From: Halanaerobiales bacterium
GTDB taxonomy: Bacteria > Bacillota > Halanaerobiia > Halanaerobiales > M55B127
Direction: 5' to 3'
DNA length: 50,654 bases
Assembly (NCBI GenBank): GCA_018399995.1
Contig: JAGYMU010000007.1
Span: 1 to 50,654 of the forward strand
Shown here: positions 1-9,783 of the stretch, in pieces
How positions within the stretch are numbered: the stretch's first letter is position 1
Layout: every line of letters begins with the position of its first letter
The notes under the pieces: generated by a model
What the model was told of the DNA's origin: nothing
The model's input: only the letters and a program-made list of their open reading frames with translations
Database searches by the model: none
Translations under genes and position numbers: made by a program

Positions 1-1
1 C

Positions 2-940
2 GGTTATCCTGATAAAAGCAAAACTGACAAATACGATGCCTTTATAATTGCCGACAAACTAAGATTTGGTCGTCTACCTGAACCCTTCACTCCATTCAAT
101 GAATTTGTTTCTTTAAAAAGGCTTACTAGAACAAGATTTCACATTATTAAACAACTTGAAAGAGAAATGAATTATTTTCTTTCAAATCTTTACATTAAAT
201 TCAGTGAATACAAAAAACTACCTTTTTCCAACACTTTTGGTGCTACCTCTATCGCTTTAGTTACTGAATTTGATATTGAAGAACTAACTCAAGTTTCTAA
301 TGAAAAATTAATTAATTTTTTAATTGAAAAAGGTAAAAACCGTTTTACTGATCCAAAAGCCTATGCTAAGGAAATCAAAAAAATTGCACGACATTGTTAC
401 AGAATTGACAGATCTGTTAACAAAACTATTAATCTTATCTTGGAAGTATCTCTTAGTACCATTAAAGCTTTAAAAGAAAGCTTGAATAGAATTGATATTG
501 CTATTAACCGCGAAATCTCCAAATTTAAACATACTCTTGAATCCATTCCAGGTATTGGTCCTGTTTTTTCTGCTGGTTTACTTGCTGAAATTACTAATAT
601 TAATCTTTTTGATAATGATTCTAAACTTGCTAAATATGCAGGCCTCACCTGGCTTCATAAACAATCAAATCAATACAAAAGCGAAGAAACTCATATGAAT
701 AAATCTGGTAACAAATACCTTCGTTATTATTTTATTCAAGCTGCGGAATCTGTAAGAAAAAATTGTGATGAATATCGAGATTATTACAACAAAAAGTACA
801 GAGAATCTACCAAACACAAACACCGTAGAGCACTGGTTTTAAGTGCTAGAAAGTTAGTAAGGCTTATCTTTGTTCTGCTGCGCAAAAATACGCTTTATGA
901 CCCTTCTAGATATCTTAAAACCCGCGGAGGTGGTTGCTGA
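2..940 (+). CDS. IS110 family transposase, 5'-truncated by window start
   Basis: Open frame continues upstream of the listed ORF to base 2 (GYPDKSKTDKYDAFIIADKLRFGRLPEP...); transposase_20-like SIPGIGPVFSAGLLAEI...KYAGLTW...SGNKYLRYYFIQAA motifs. Confidence 0.9.
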   Translation, partial: GYPDKSKTDKYDAFIIADKLRFGRLPEPFTPFNEFVSLKRLTRTRFHIIKQLEREMNYFLSNLYIKFSEYKKLPFSNTFGATSIALVTEFDIEELTQVSNEKLINFLIEKGKNRFTDPKAYAKEIKKIARHCYRIDRSVNKTINLILEVSLSTIKALKESLNRIDIAINREISKFKHTLESIPGIGPVFSAGLLAEITNINLFDNDSKLAKYAGLTWLHKQSNQYKSEETHMNKSGNKYLRYYFIQAAESVRKNCDEYRDYYNKKYRESTKHKHRRALVLSARKLVRLIFVLLRKNTLYDPSRYLKTRGGGC

Positions 941-1241
941 CTTAATAATGCTTTAAGACTTTTAGAAATTAGTCTATAAAGAATTTCTCTAAAGATAATT
1001 GTTTTATCTTCTCACCCAGGATAGAGTTAATTACCTTTAGTAATTTAAATTTTCTTAACCCTTTAAAAAATCATGTTTAAAGGGGATGGGTGAATTATGC
1101 CCTAAAAAGGGCATCAAATGAAATAGAAGATTTACTTGACATATTACCCTACCACTTTATTAACCTTTATTTGATAGTTATATTTTACACTATATTGAAT
1201 TAATATGCAAAATTTCAAGCTGAACAAATCCTTTTAACTAT

Positions 1242-2645
1242 TTATATCTGCTCTTTTACAATATATTTTTCTGCTTTATCTATCTTACTTGTGATCTCTG
1301 TTGATGAAGGACCGCCATCTGTATCTGTATTATTAATCGAATTTTTAATATCCAGATAATTATAAATATCTTCATCGAAACACTCACTGTATTCAGGTAA
1401 AATCTTTTGTAACTCTTTTAAGGATAAATCTGTTAGGGACTTGCCCTCTTTTTCAACATAGATTACCAGCTTTCCTACCAGCTTATGAGCCTTGCGAAAA
1501 CTTATATTTCTTCTACTTAAATAATTAGCTAGTTCAGTTGCATTAATAAAACCTTTTTCACAGGCTAACTCCATTCTTTTTTTATTCACATTAATCTTTT
1601 TAACCATAGAAGGATACACCGCTAAAACCGCCTTTATTGTATCGATTGTATCAAAAACACTTTCCTTATCTTCCTGTAAATCTTTATTATAAGCTAAAGG
1701 TAAACCCTTAAGCATAATTAAAGACTGCATAAGATTTCCAAAAACTCGGCCGCTTTTACCCCTCGTTAGTTCTGCCAGATCAGGGTTTTTCTTCTGGGGC
1801 ATAATAGAACTGCCCGTAGTATAACTCTCATTAAGCTCTATAAAAGAAAACTCGCTTGTATTCCATATGATGATTTCTTCGCTTAAATTACTTAAATGCA
1901 ACATTAAAGTTGCAGCATTAAAGTTATATTCCAGTATATAATCTCTATCACTCACCCCATCTATGGTATTTTTATATATTTTAGAAAACCCGAGCTCTTC
2001 TGCCGTCATTTTACGATCTATATCAAAACTACTTCCTGATAAAGCACAGGAACCCAGAGGAGATACATTAATATTTCTTAGAGAGTTATCAAATCTTTCA
2101 TAATCCCTTTTAAATTTGTAAAAATAAGCCATCAAATGATGTGCAAATGTAATGGGTTGAGCTCTCTGTAAATGGGTATATCCAGGCATTATGGTAACAA
2201 TATTATCTTTAGAAATTTGGGTAATAGCTGACATCAAATTTAATAACAACCTTTTTGTATCCCTGATTACATCTTTCAGATATAACTTCATATCAACAGC
2301 AATCTGATCATTTCTACTGCGTGCAGTATGCATCTTGCCGGCTGTTTTCCCAATCTTTTTGAATAATCTATTTTCAATTAAAGTATGAATATCCTCTGTT
2401 TGCATATAATCAAATTTTTTATTTTTAATTTCTAATTCTAACTCTTTGTTTATTTCCTTCAAACCTTCTACAATCCTGCTTTTTTCTGATTGGCTAATTA
2501 TATCTTGCTCTGCAAGCATCTTGACATGAGCAATACTAACCCGTATATCATAATGATATAATCTGAAATCAAATGAAAGAGAAGAATTTATATTATATAA
2601 ACCTTCTGCTATTTGATTACTATATCTACCTCCCCAGAGACTCAT
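1242..2645 (-). CDS. argH: argininosuccinate lyase
   Basis: MSLWGGRYSNQIAEGLYNINSSLSFD start and GSSIMPQKKNPDLAELTRGKSGRVFGNL signature. Confidence 0.97.
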   Translation of the reverse strand: MSLWGGRYSNQIAEGLYNINSSLSFDFRLYHYDIRVSIAHVKMLAEQDIISQSEKSRIVEGLKEINKELELEIKNKKFDYMQTEDIHTLIENRLFKKIGKTAGKMHTARSRNDQIAVDMKLYLKDVIRDTKRLLLNLMSAITQISKDNIVTIMPGYTHLQRAQPITFAHHLMAYFYKFKRDYERFDNSLRNINVSPLGSCALSGSSFDIDRKMTAEELGFSKIYKNTIDGVSDRDYILEYNFNAATLMLHLSNLSEEIIIWNTSEFSFIELNESYTTGSSIMPQKKNPDLAELTRGKSGRVFGNLMQSLIMLKGLPLAYNKDLQEDKESVFDTIDTIKAVLAVYPSMVKKINVNKKRMELACEKGFINATELANYLSRRNISFRKAHKLVGKLVIYVEKEGKSLTDLSLKELQKILPEYSECFDEDIYNYLDIKNSINNTDTDGGPSSTEITSKIDKAEKYIVKEQI

Positions 2646-3871
2646 TTAATAACCTCCTTATCTGGTCGTAATTCATTTTTTTTCTCATTAGCAATTTGAA
2701 TTGGTAAAGCCCAAAGATTAATAAAACCGGAGGCAGATTTATGATCGAATATATCGTTTTTATCATAAGTAGCCAGTCCATAATGATATAGTGAGCTATT
2801 GGACTTCCTGCCAACCACCCGGCAGTTGCCCTTATAGAGAATCAATTTAACTTGTCCAGAGACTACCTTTTGGGTTTTATCAATAAATTTATCTAGAGCC
2901 TTCCTTAGGGGGGAAAACCAAAATCCATTATAAATTAGTTCAGCATATTTGCTGCTAACATAATGTTTAAACTGCTTACTTTCCTTATCAAGAGTCAATT
3001 CTTCAATTGCAGTATGAGCTTTCATCAGAATTTCCGCTGCAGGTGCTTCATATATCTCATGTGATTTTATCCCCACTAATCTATTCTCAACCAAATCAAT
3101 CCTTCCAATTCCATACTTACCACCTATTTTATTTAATTTTTTAATCAGATTAACCTTCCCCATTACAATACCATTTATTGAAATAGGTATACCATTTTCA
3201 AAAGAGATCTCTAATTTGAATTCTTTCTCCGGTGTGTTCTTAAAAGACTGGGTCCATAAATATGCATCTTCAGGCGGTTCTTCCCAGGGATCTTCCAATA
3301 CACCACATTCTATACTTACCCCCCATAAATTTTGATCTATACTATAGGGGCTGTCTTTTTTAACACTTACAGGAATTTTATTCTTTAGGGCATATTCAAT
3401 CTCCTCTTCTCTACTTTTAAACTCCCAATCTCTTAAGGGAGCGATAACATTTAATTTTGGAGCCAAAGATTTAAAACCCACTTCGAATCTAACTTGATCA
3501 TTACCTTTACCTGTACAACCATGAGCAAGAGTATCAACCTCCTCTTTTTTAGCTATTTCAACCATTCTCTCCGCAATTAATGGCCTACCTAAAGCTGTTG
3601 CCAGTGGATATTTATTTTCATAAAGAGCATTTGCTTTAAGACCTTTAAAAACATACTCATTAACAAACTCTTTTTCTAAATTCTCCACATATGCCTTAGA
3701 TGCACCTGTTTGTATAGCTTTATCTTTAATCTCTTTTGGGTTTTGCTTTTGACCAAGGTTAGCTGTGTAAGTAATAACTTCCGTATCATATTTTTCTTTT
3801 AACCACTTTATAGAAACGGAAGTATCCAATCCACCTGAATATGCAAGTAATATTTTTTTTATGTTTTTCAT
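2642..3871 (-). CDS. argG: argininosuccinate synthase
   Basis: ILLAYSGGLDTSVSIKWL PP-loop and HGCTGKGNDQVRFE motif; 4-bp overlap with argH. Confidence 0.97.
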   Translation of the reverse strand: MKNIKKILLAYSGGLDTSVSIKWLKEKYDTEVITYTANLGQKQNPKEIKDKAIQTGASKAYVENLEKEFVNEYVFKGLKANALYENKYPLATALGRPLIAERMVEIAKKEEVDTLAHGCTGKGNDQVRFEVGFKSLAPKLNVIAPLRDWEFKSREEEIEYALKNKIPVSVKKDSPYSIDQNLWGVSIECGVLEDPWEEPPEDAYLWTQSFKNTPEKEFKLEISFENGIPISINGIVMGKVNLIKKLNKIGGKYGIGRIDLVENRLVGIKSHEIYEAPAAEILMKAHTAIEELTLDKESKQFKHYVSSKYAELIYNGFWFSPLRKALDKFIDKTQKVVSGQVKLILYKGNCRVVGRKSNSSLYHYGLATYDKNDIFDHKSASGFINLWALPIQIANEKKNELRPDKEVIK

Positions 3872-3994
3872 GTTTGTCCTCCTAATTTTTTTAATTTAAG
3901 TCATGACCAATTTTTTGTTTTAATACCCTAGACTTAAATTTATCGGAGGCGATTAAATTTTTTCATAATTTAAAATCCCCTTTTCTTAAAATAG

Positions 3995-4250
3995 AAAAAA
4001 TCCGCCACTACTATACAAACTGTAGAGACGGATTATTATCCGTGGTACCACTCTTGGTTGCCGAATTATACTTTATTTGACCACTCATTTGATTTTATAA
4101 CGTTTATCAAACGTTTTCCCCTACTTTTTGTTCGGAGAAACACCTCCAGTATGCGTTTCGAAAGATCAACTGGATGAGCTTACACCAAACCTCATCTCGC
4201 TATATCAGCTTCACTTTCTAATCTTACTTTCTCAGGCTTTTTTATATTTT
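3995..4250 (-). promoter_or_regulatory. T-box riboswitch leader of argGH, probable arginine specifier
   Basis: Minus strand carries GAGTGGTACCACGG (4040-4053, T-box motif), followed by terminator hairpin TCCGTCTCTAC...GTAGTGGCGGA + TTTTTT (4001-4032); GAAACGCATACTGG context gives CGC (4153-4155) as candidate specifier. Confidence 0.9.
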
Positions 4251-4255
4251 CTATA

Positions 4256-4284
4256 ATTATACACATAAATGAATATTAATGCAA
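4256..4284 (-). promoter_or_regulatory. Sigma-A type promoter for the argGH T-box leader
   Basis: Minus strand TTGCAT-N17-TATAAT immediately upstream of the leader. Confidence 0.6.
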
Positions 4285-4338
4285 GTAAAATATAAAATTA
4301 ATTTCTTATTTATTAGCTATTTTTTAATTTTTTTAAAA

Positions 4339-4749
4339 TTATTTGATGAAATTAAAATTCATGGCTATTATATAAGTCAAATAAGAGGTGACTCCACCCA
4401 AAAACGAACCCCAGGTTAAATCAATATAGGTTAGTTTTATCGGCCAATCCTTTAATGTAGACAAATTTGTAATATTATAAGTTCCATATGTGATAAAACC
4501 ATATAAAGCTCCAGCAAATAATGCATACTGCCAGCTTCCCATATTAATAGCCCTGTTTATAACGAAAAATACCAGACCAACTATATAAAAAAGATAAAAT
4601 ACCACAGCTGCTTTCATATTAAAATTATCCTTCATTATAAAACCAATCTGGTTTCTATAAAGATCTTTAGCAATATAGCCCAACCAGAAAAAATCAATAC
4701 CAATAAATATTGCAAAAGCCAGAACATATATTTTGACATAATCCATCAT
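4339..4749 (-). CDS. DUF2177 family membrane protein
   Basis: FIGIDFFWLGYIAKDLYRNQIGF...; about four TM helices. Confidence 0.8.
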   Translation of the reverse strand: MMDYVKIYVLAFAIFIGIDFFWLGYIAKDLYRNQIGFIMKDNFNMKAAVVFYLFYIVGLVFFVINRAINMGSWQYALFAGALYGFITYGTYNITNLSTLKDWPIKLTYIDLTWGSFLGGVTSYLTYIIAMNFNFIK

Positions 4750-4762
4750 AATTTATCACACC

Positions 4763-5191
4763 CTATTTTTTATTTAAGAATTCTCTTATTTTTTTAACAC
4801 CTTCCAGGCTGTTTTCTACCTCAAGAGTCAATTTTTCCATCGGACACAGATCAGTATCATCCCTATTTCTAATAGTTTTAACTACTTTTTCAGCTTGATA
4901 AGGGAGTCCAACCTTATTGAAATGATCAACAGCTCCCTGACTTAAAATTAAACCATAACAAAAGCTAACTGAGGCATAGTCACAGATCATTGCTACAGCT
5001 CTGCCGATTATTTTATCAGCCACCACCGCCTTTTTTAGTAAATCTGCCCGGTTGACCATTAAATCTACAATTGAGCCAACACTTTCTTCCTTACTTTTAT
5101 ATTGAATCTTATTATTCTTAACAACAACTAAAGAATAAGAACTGTTTTTGAGTTTCTCTATTGCTAATTGCCTGTCTTTTTCCATTATCAA
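4763..5191 (-). CDS. DUF1893 domain-containing protein
   Basis: SLVVVKNNKIQYKSKEESVGSIVDLM...DKIIGRAVAMICDYASVSFCYGLILSQGA...CPMEKLTLE pattern. Confidence 0.8.
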   Translation of the reverse strand: MIMEKDRQLAIEKLKNSSYSLVVVKNNKIQYKSKEESVGSIVDLMVNRADLLKKAVVADKIIGRAVAMICDYASVSFCYGLILSQGAVDHFNKVGLPYQAEKVVKTIRNRDDTDLCPMEKLTLEVENSLEGVKKIREFLNKK

Positions 5192-5217
5192 TTTCCTTTC
5201 TATATCACTATTCCATC

Positions 5218-6195
5218 TTAATTATGCAGCTCTACCACATCTTGGTCCTCCAAAATATGATCTTTGGCGACTTTCTGTCCATCAAAACGAGCTGAACCCC
5301 AAATTCTAGCACTTTTTAAATTTTTAACAAAATCTTTATGAATCAGGCGAGCAAAATCTAAAACCGTACTGCCTTTACTTAATATAAAAGGCCTTTCATA
5401 ATCGGCTTCTTCACCCGGTTCTTTGCTATAAACCCTGACTATATTTAACTTTTTGTATAAAATCTCGGGTAATTTATTAAGATTTTTTCCACTTTTATTT
5501 GATATCTTAACAATATCTAGCTTAGGGTAAAATTCACTTATAATTTCCAGATTGTTAGAGCTGTTCGACAGATCAACCTTTGTCGCTATTATTAGAATAT
5601 CTTCCTGGTGATAGGCCCTTACATTTTCAGGTATTTCTTCTCTAATTATCCGCTTTTCTTTGAGAAAATCAATTGTATTAGACAATTGTTCTAAACAATT
5701 ATTTGCAGAAGAATCAATTACTATTATTATATAATCAGAGTTGAATATAGCGCTTATCATTGGTCCCGGAACATCTTCCGGTACTAGCGGCGGGGTGTCA
5801 ATTAGCTGAATTTGTACATCCTCATAAGGAACCATACCCGCTGTAGGTAAAGAAGTTGTAAAAGGATATTTAGCTACCTTAACATTAGCATTACTTAATG
5901 ACTTTACTACAGATGATTTTCCCACATTAGGATAACCCAATAATATGATCTGACCGGCCCCTTCTTTATCAATTAAATAAGGATTATAAGTACTCTGTGA
6001 TTTACTTTTCTTTTCCTTTTCTTCCTTTAGTTTTGATATCCTCTTTTTCAGATCTGCCTGTAATTTTTCCGTTCCTTTATGCTTAGGCATAATTGACAGC
6101 ATTTCTCTCAGTGCTACAATTTTTTCTTCAGGTGTTTGAGCCTTTCTAAAAATTTCCTCAGCATCATAATACTGAGGCGGTAAATTTGCAGGCAT
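5218..6195 (-). CDS. Obg/DRG-like GTPase with C-terminal TGS domain
   Basis: GYPNVGKSS P-loop, DTPP, ATKVD; C-terminal LIHKDFVKNLKSARIWGSARFDGQKVAKDHILEDQDVVELHN (TGS). Confidence 0.9.
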   Translation of the reverse strand: MPANLPPQYYDAEEIFRKAQTPEEKIVALREMLSIMPKHKGTEKLQADLKKRISKLKEEKEKKSKSQSTYNPYLIDKEGAGQIILLGYPNVGKSSVVKSLSNANVKVAKYPFTTSLPTAGMVPYEDVQIQLIDTPPLVPEDVPGPMISAIFNSDYIIIVIDSSANNCLEQLSNTIDFLKEKRIIREEIPENVRAYHQEDILIIATKVDLSNSSNNLEIISEFYPKLDIVKISNKSGKNLNKLPEILYKKLNIVRVYSKEPGEEADYERPFILSKGSTVLDFARLIHKDFVKNLKSARIWGSARFDGQKVAKDHILEDQDVVELHN

Positions 6196-6283
6196 GCTCA
6201 GAACCTCCTATCTAGAATTATTAATCACTTATATTAATAATTAAATAGAAGTAAGTCCAATTCCTCTTTATTAAATATAAAAA

Positions 6284-6814
6284 TTAACTCAATTTATTAT
6301 TTTTATACCGTTTCAAATATTTTAAAAAGATCGGTATTAAAATTAGTTGCCCGACTATACCAGGTAACCCTGCTGTTATCGTACCATAAATATAAATAAA
6401 GGGGTTGGCATTAAGTTGGGATAATCCGAATCCATAAACTAAAATCAAAACTACAAAAGAAGCAATTATTCGACCGAAAATCATCGTAACTAAAAGTGAG
6501 AGATAGACATTTAATTTTAGTTTAAAAAACAAATAACCCATAACTAAACCATATGTCCCTAATTCAAATACCATGATAGGAAGCATAGGTATAACCGGAG
6601 GCATACCAGTAAAAAATGAACTTAACAGAGGAGTAATCATACCCATGATCAGACCAGATAAAGGACCTAAAAAAGCACCTCCAATTAACACCGGTAAATG
6701 CATAGGTAATAATAATCTACCCAAACCTGGTCCACCGGTCATATGAAAAATTAAAGGAAATACAATTCCCAATGTAATAAAAAATGCTGTATAGACAACC
6801 TTTTTGATATCCAT
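6284..6814 (-). CDS. ECF transporter S component, substrate unknown
   Basis: FFITLGIVFPLIFH...LPMHLPVLIGGAFLGPLSGLIMGMITPLLSS typical of ECF-S proteins. Confidence 0.85.
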   Translation of the reverse strand: MDIKKVVYTAFFITLGIVFPLIFHMTGGPGLGRLLLPMHLPVLIGGAFLGPLSGLIMGMITPLLSSFFTGMPPVIPMLPIMVFELGTYGLVMGYLFFKLKLNVYLSLLVTMIFGRIIASFVVLILVYGFGLSQLNANPFIYIYGTITAGLPGIVGQLILIPIFLKYLKRYKNNKLS

Positions 6815-7069
6815 TTCTTCCCCTCTTTCATTAAATACATATTTTCAAAACTTTTCTAACTATTATAGTCCAAAACCCTGTCAAAACAAGGATCTTGTTT
6901 AAACCCTTGCCACTCCCCTGTTTTTTGGATAAAGTGTATCTTTAAGAAACATAAAAAAAGAAAAGTGGCAAGAATTATGTCTCAAATTATTACCTGGCTT
7001 CTCGTTTACATAAAATTACAGGAAAAAATTATAATATGTTTTTTTGTCCTCTTAACCTGTAAAGGGTAT

Positions 7070-8631
7070 GGCTCTTCGCTAATTTGTATGGGTAAACCTT
7101 TTGGTATAATTTAACAATAATGGTAATTGAATTTCATTATTTTAGTCATTTATTCTCTTTTCTAACAGTATAAATCATTTTATAAATTTTAGTAAAGGCT
7201 ATATTGAACGGTCTATCGCCCGGCCTTGACAAAAATTTAAAAATGACTTCTATTTCAATTATGAGAATGAATTTATTTATGAGCTAAAGCTTCTGGTAGG
7301 TCAAACTCTAATTTACTACATCTCAAATATATAGCTGTGATAAAGTTCTTTGTATTTCTAAATCCTCTTGCTTTTCTTTTAACGGTTTGGATTACACTAT
7401 TTATACCTTCTAAAACACCATTATTTATTTTACTTGTAATATATTGCATTATTCCTTGCCAGTTTCTATTAATAAACTCTGCTGCTTCTTTCATAGGTTC
7501 TAAACGACTTCTAATACCCCATAAGTACCATTTTTGCAAGTAGCTGGCTGCTGTTGTAACATCGTCTATTTCCCAGAACTCTTGAAGTGCTAATTTGAGA
7601 TTATATGCCCTTAGAGTCTTTAAATTCATATTAGAAAGAGATGCAAATTTTTCTTTTTGTTTTTTAGTTAAATTCTCAGGGTTTTTAAGCCAAATATATC
7701 GGGTTTTTTTAAGAAAATCATTTTTATATCTTTCTTCACGTCTGACTTGATCTACTGCTTCATTGATTTTTTTCATAACATGAAATTTATCATAAGTAAT
7801 TGCAGCATGGGGAAAATTAACTTTACTACCCTTTATAAAGGCAGGTGACATATCACAGCAAATATTTTTTATAGACTCTGCTTTACCTTTATGTAAAATA
7901 TAATCAAGACAAAACCTATCAATAGTTGTGCTATCTTTACCTTCAGTAACATAAAGGACTTTAGATTCTTCTAAATCAACAAATAAGGTAATATAATTAT
8001 GGCCTTTTTTGCTGGATGTTTCATCAATACCAATGTTTTCAACATCAGAATAATCTTCTTGAGCTCTTGCTTTATCAACATAATGATTGATTATTCTCTG
8101 GAGCCTGGTATCATGTTCATCAACTAATTGTGCTATCTCATTTACAGTCATGCAAGCAGCTAATTCCATAACAAAGGCATCAAAAAGCAAAGTAAAGCCT
8201 GATCTTGGTCTCGACCATGGTACTTTTACCTGTAGGACTCCATGTTCTTCACATTCGATTCTGGGAATACTACAGTGAATAAAAGCTTTATGCTGAAAAA
8301 AATTTAAATGTCTCCAGGTTCTTTCTTTAGTAGTATCATAAATACCGTATTTATCATCACATACTTTGCAGGGGAATTTAGCTCCTTTAACATGAGAAAT
8401 ATATATGTCTAATTGTTTTGCATCTTTGTCAAAATTAATTTTGTCTATCTTCCATGGATTTTCTATACCCAAAGCTTGGGTAAATAAATCAATGTTATTA
8501 TACATTTAAGTTCATCCTTTCTGTTCCCTTTTAATATAGGTAAAGTATACCATATTTGGAAACAGAAAAGAACATTATTTATGAAATTTAAGCTTTAATA
8601 TGGAAATACCCACACTAAATAGCGAAGAGGC
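7070..8631 (-). mobile_element. ISL3 family insertion sequence, apparently complete
   Basis: Terminal inverted repeats GGCTCTTCGCTAATTTGTATGGGT (7070) and, reverse complemented, GCCTCTTCGCTATTTAGTGTGGGT (8631) flank the transposase; no obvious target duplication. Confidence 0.85.
7273..8505 (-). CDS. ISL3 family transposase
   Basis: CKVCDDKYGIYDTTKERTWRHLNFFQHKAFIHCSIPRIECEEHG zinc-binding N-term; IGIDETSSKKGHNYITLFVDLE; NGVLEGINSVIQTVKRKARGFRN. Confidence 0.95.
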   Translation of the reverse strand: MYNNIDLFTQALGIENPWKIDKINFDKDAKQLDIYISHVKGAKFPCKVCDDKYGIYDTTKERTWRHLNFFQHKAFIHCSIPRIECEEHGVLQVKVPWSRPRSGFTLLFDAFVMELAACMTVNEIAQLVDEHDTRLQRIINHYVDKARAQEDYSDVENIGIDETSSKKGHNYITLFVDLEESKVLYVTEGKDSTTIDRFCLDYILHKGKAESIKNICCDMSPAFIKGSKVNFPHAAITYDKFHVMKKINEAVDQVRREERYKNDFLKKTRYIWLKNPENLTKKQKEKFASLSNMNLKTLRAYNLKLALQEFWEIDDVTTAASYLQKWYLWGIRSRLEPMKEAAEFINRNWQGIMQYITSKINNGVLEGINSVIQTVKRKARGFRNTKNFITAIYLRCSKLEFDLPEALAHK

Positions 8632-8844
8632 AAAATTAAATTCCTATTATGATAGAAATGTTAAATTTGAAAACTAATTAAAATTTAATCTTTAAAATAT
8701 AAAGAACCTGTAAATACAAAGACCACCTCAAAAGAATTAAATGGGCAGTCTATGAAAAAAATATTTCATTATATATTGATACTAAAAGATTGTAATCAAA
8801 TTGTATTTACTGTTTTTTAAAATTATCAATCTATTATTTTTTTA

Positions 8845-9024
8845 TTAATGGTACTCTATATCATTTACATCAAAGTTGATTTCTACATCTTCTGTAGAAG
8901 ATAGATGTCTAAAAGAAATCACAAATGAAATCTCATCATATTTAACCAACTTTATAGTTCCGGATTCGATTTCATATTCTAAAATATTTTCTATTTCAAC
9001 AATGGTAAAATCATTATTTTTGCT
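8845..9024 (-). pseudogene. Possible protein remnant, about 59 codons, no start codon
   Basis: Minus-strand frame SKNNDFTIVEIENILEYEIESGTIKLVKYDEISFVISFRHLSSTEDVEINFDVNDIEYH* is coding-like but opens directly after a stop. Confidence 0.3.
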
Positions 9025-9162
9025 TCAAACATTTCCCGCAAATGACTTAATCCCACTTGTTTTAGTTTTAATATATCACACTCTACTAATAAACTATAAA
9101 ATGATGTAATTATAACAATAAAAAAACCTATCTCCTATTACTCCAAACCATTTGTGCTGAAT

Positions 9163-9243
9163 GTCGAGTAAGCGGAATTTCTAATTCCAAATCCGCTATA
9201 GAACCTTAATTGCCATATTATAGCATATGGTTTTTCACTCGAC
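9163..9243. repeat. Three-way-junction-like inverted repeat structure
   Basis: Outer GTCGAGT/ACTCGAC enclosing AGCGG...CCGCT and CCATAT...ATATGG hairpins. Confidence 0.5.
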
Positions 9244-9397
9244 CTTTCACAAAATTTGCCAATTATAAATCTTGCAAATTACGCTATTCTTTCAAGTTTT
9301 GTTCTCACATTTTCACTTATTTTTTGTCTATACTTTTTTTTGCGACCCAAAAGATTACCCCTCCATATGTAATATAGATGAATTTATTTATGGATAT

Positions 9398-9506
9398 GCC
9401 GCTAATGTTAATAATGTGGACAATTAAAAAAACAAAATTGACACACATTATTAACAATTGCTTGGACAACTAAACTTCAAGTTGCCCACATATCAACAAT
9501 TACGGC
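9398..9506. repeat. Second nested inverted-repeat structure
   Basis: Perfect 12-bp GTTAATAATGTG/CACATTATTAAC, then TGGACAACT/AGTTGCCCA, inside GCCG(C)TAA/TTACGGC. Confidence 0.5.
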
Positions 9507-9783
9507 TAATAGTTTGTATAGATAAAATAGTTATTACAATTATTTATTTCTATTAATTATTTTCCATCTATCTATAATTATATCGAGGGTTTTAGGTCAA
9601 TGCAAACTTCCTAATAGTCCATATATCGGGAAAATAGACGATAAAATTTATTCCGGTTGAAGGTATTTAGTAGGTTCCACACCTACTATATGATATAATC
9701 TTCGCTTGGCGCACTGACACATTATCGTATTTCTAATCATCATTTTCCTCTATACTAAAGTATATATTTAAAAAACTGTTATT

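Noticed and set aside
1097-1114. ATGCCCT-AAAA-AGGGCAT hairpin after the IS110 transposase
   Set aside because: Perfect but only 7 bp and no T-tract; no clear function can be supported.
2626-2814. Minus-strand 62-aa ORF at the argG/argH junction
   Set aside because: Out-of-frame overlap of two well supported genes.
8876-9109. + strand ORF of 77 aa
   Set aside because: No SD or recognisable domain; the minus strand of the same stretch (8845-9024) reads more like a protein remnant.
9140-9510. Possible CRISPR array or integron attC site
   Set aside because: Repeats are inverted rather than direct and regularly spaced, and no attC-type GTTRRRY/RYYYAAC core pair was convincing.
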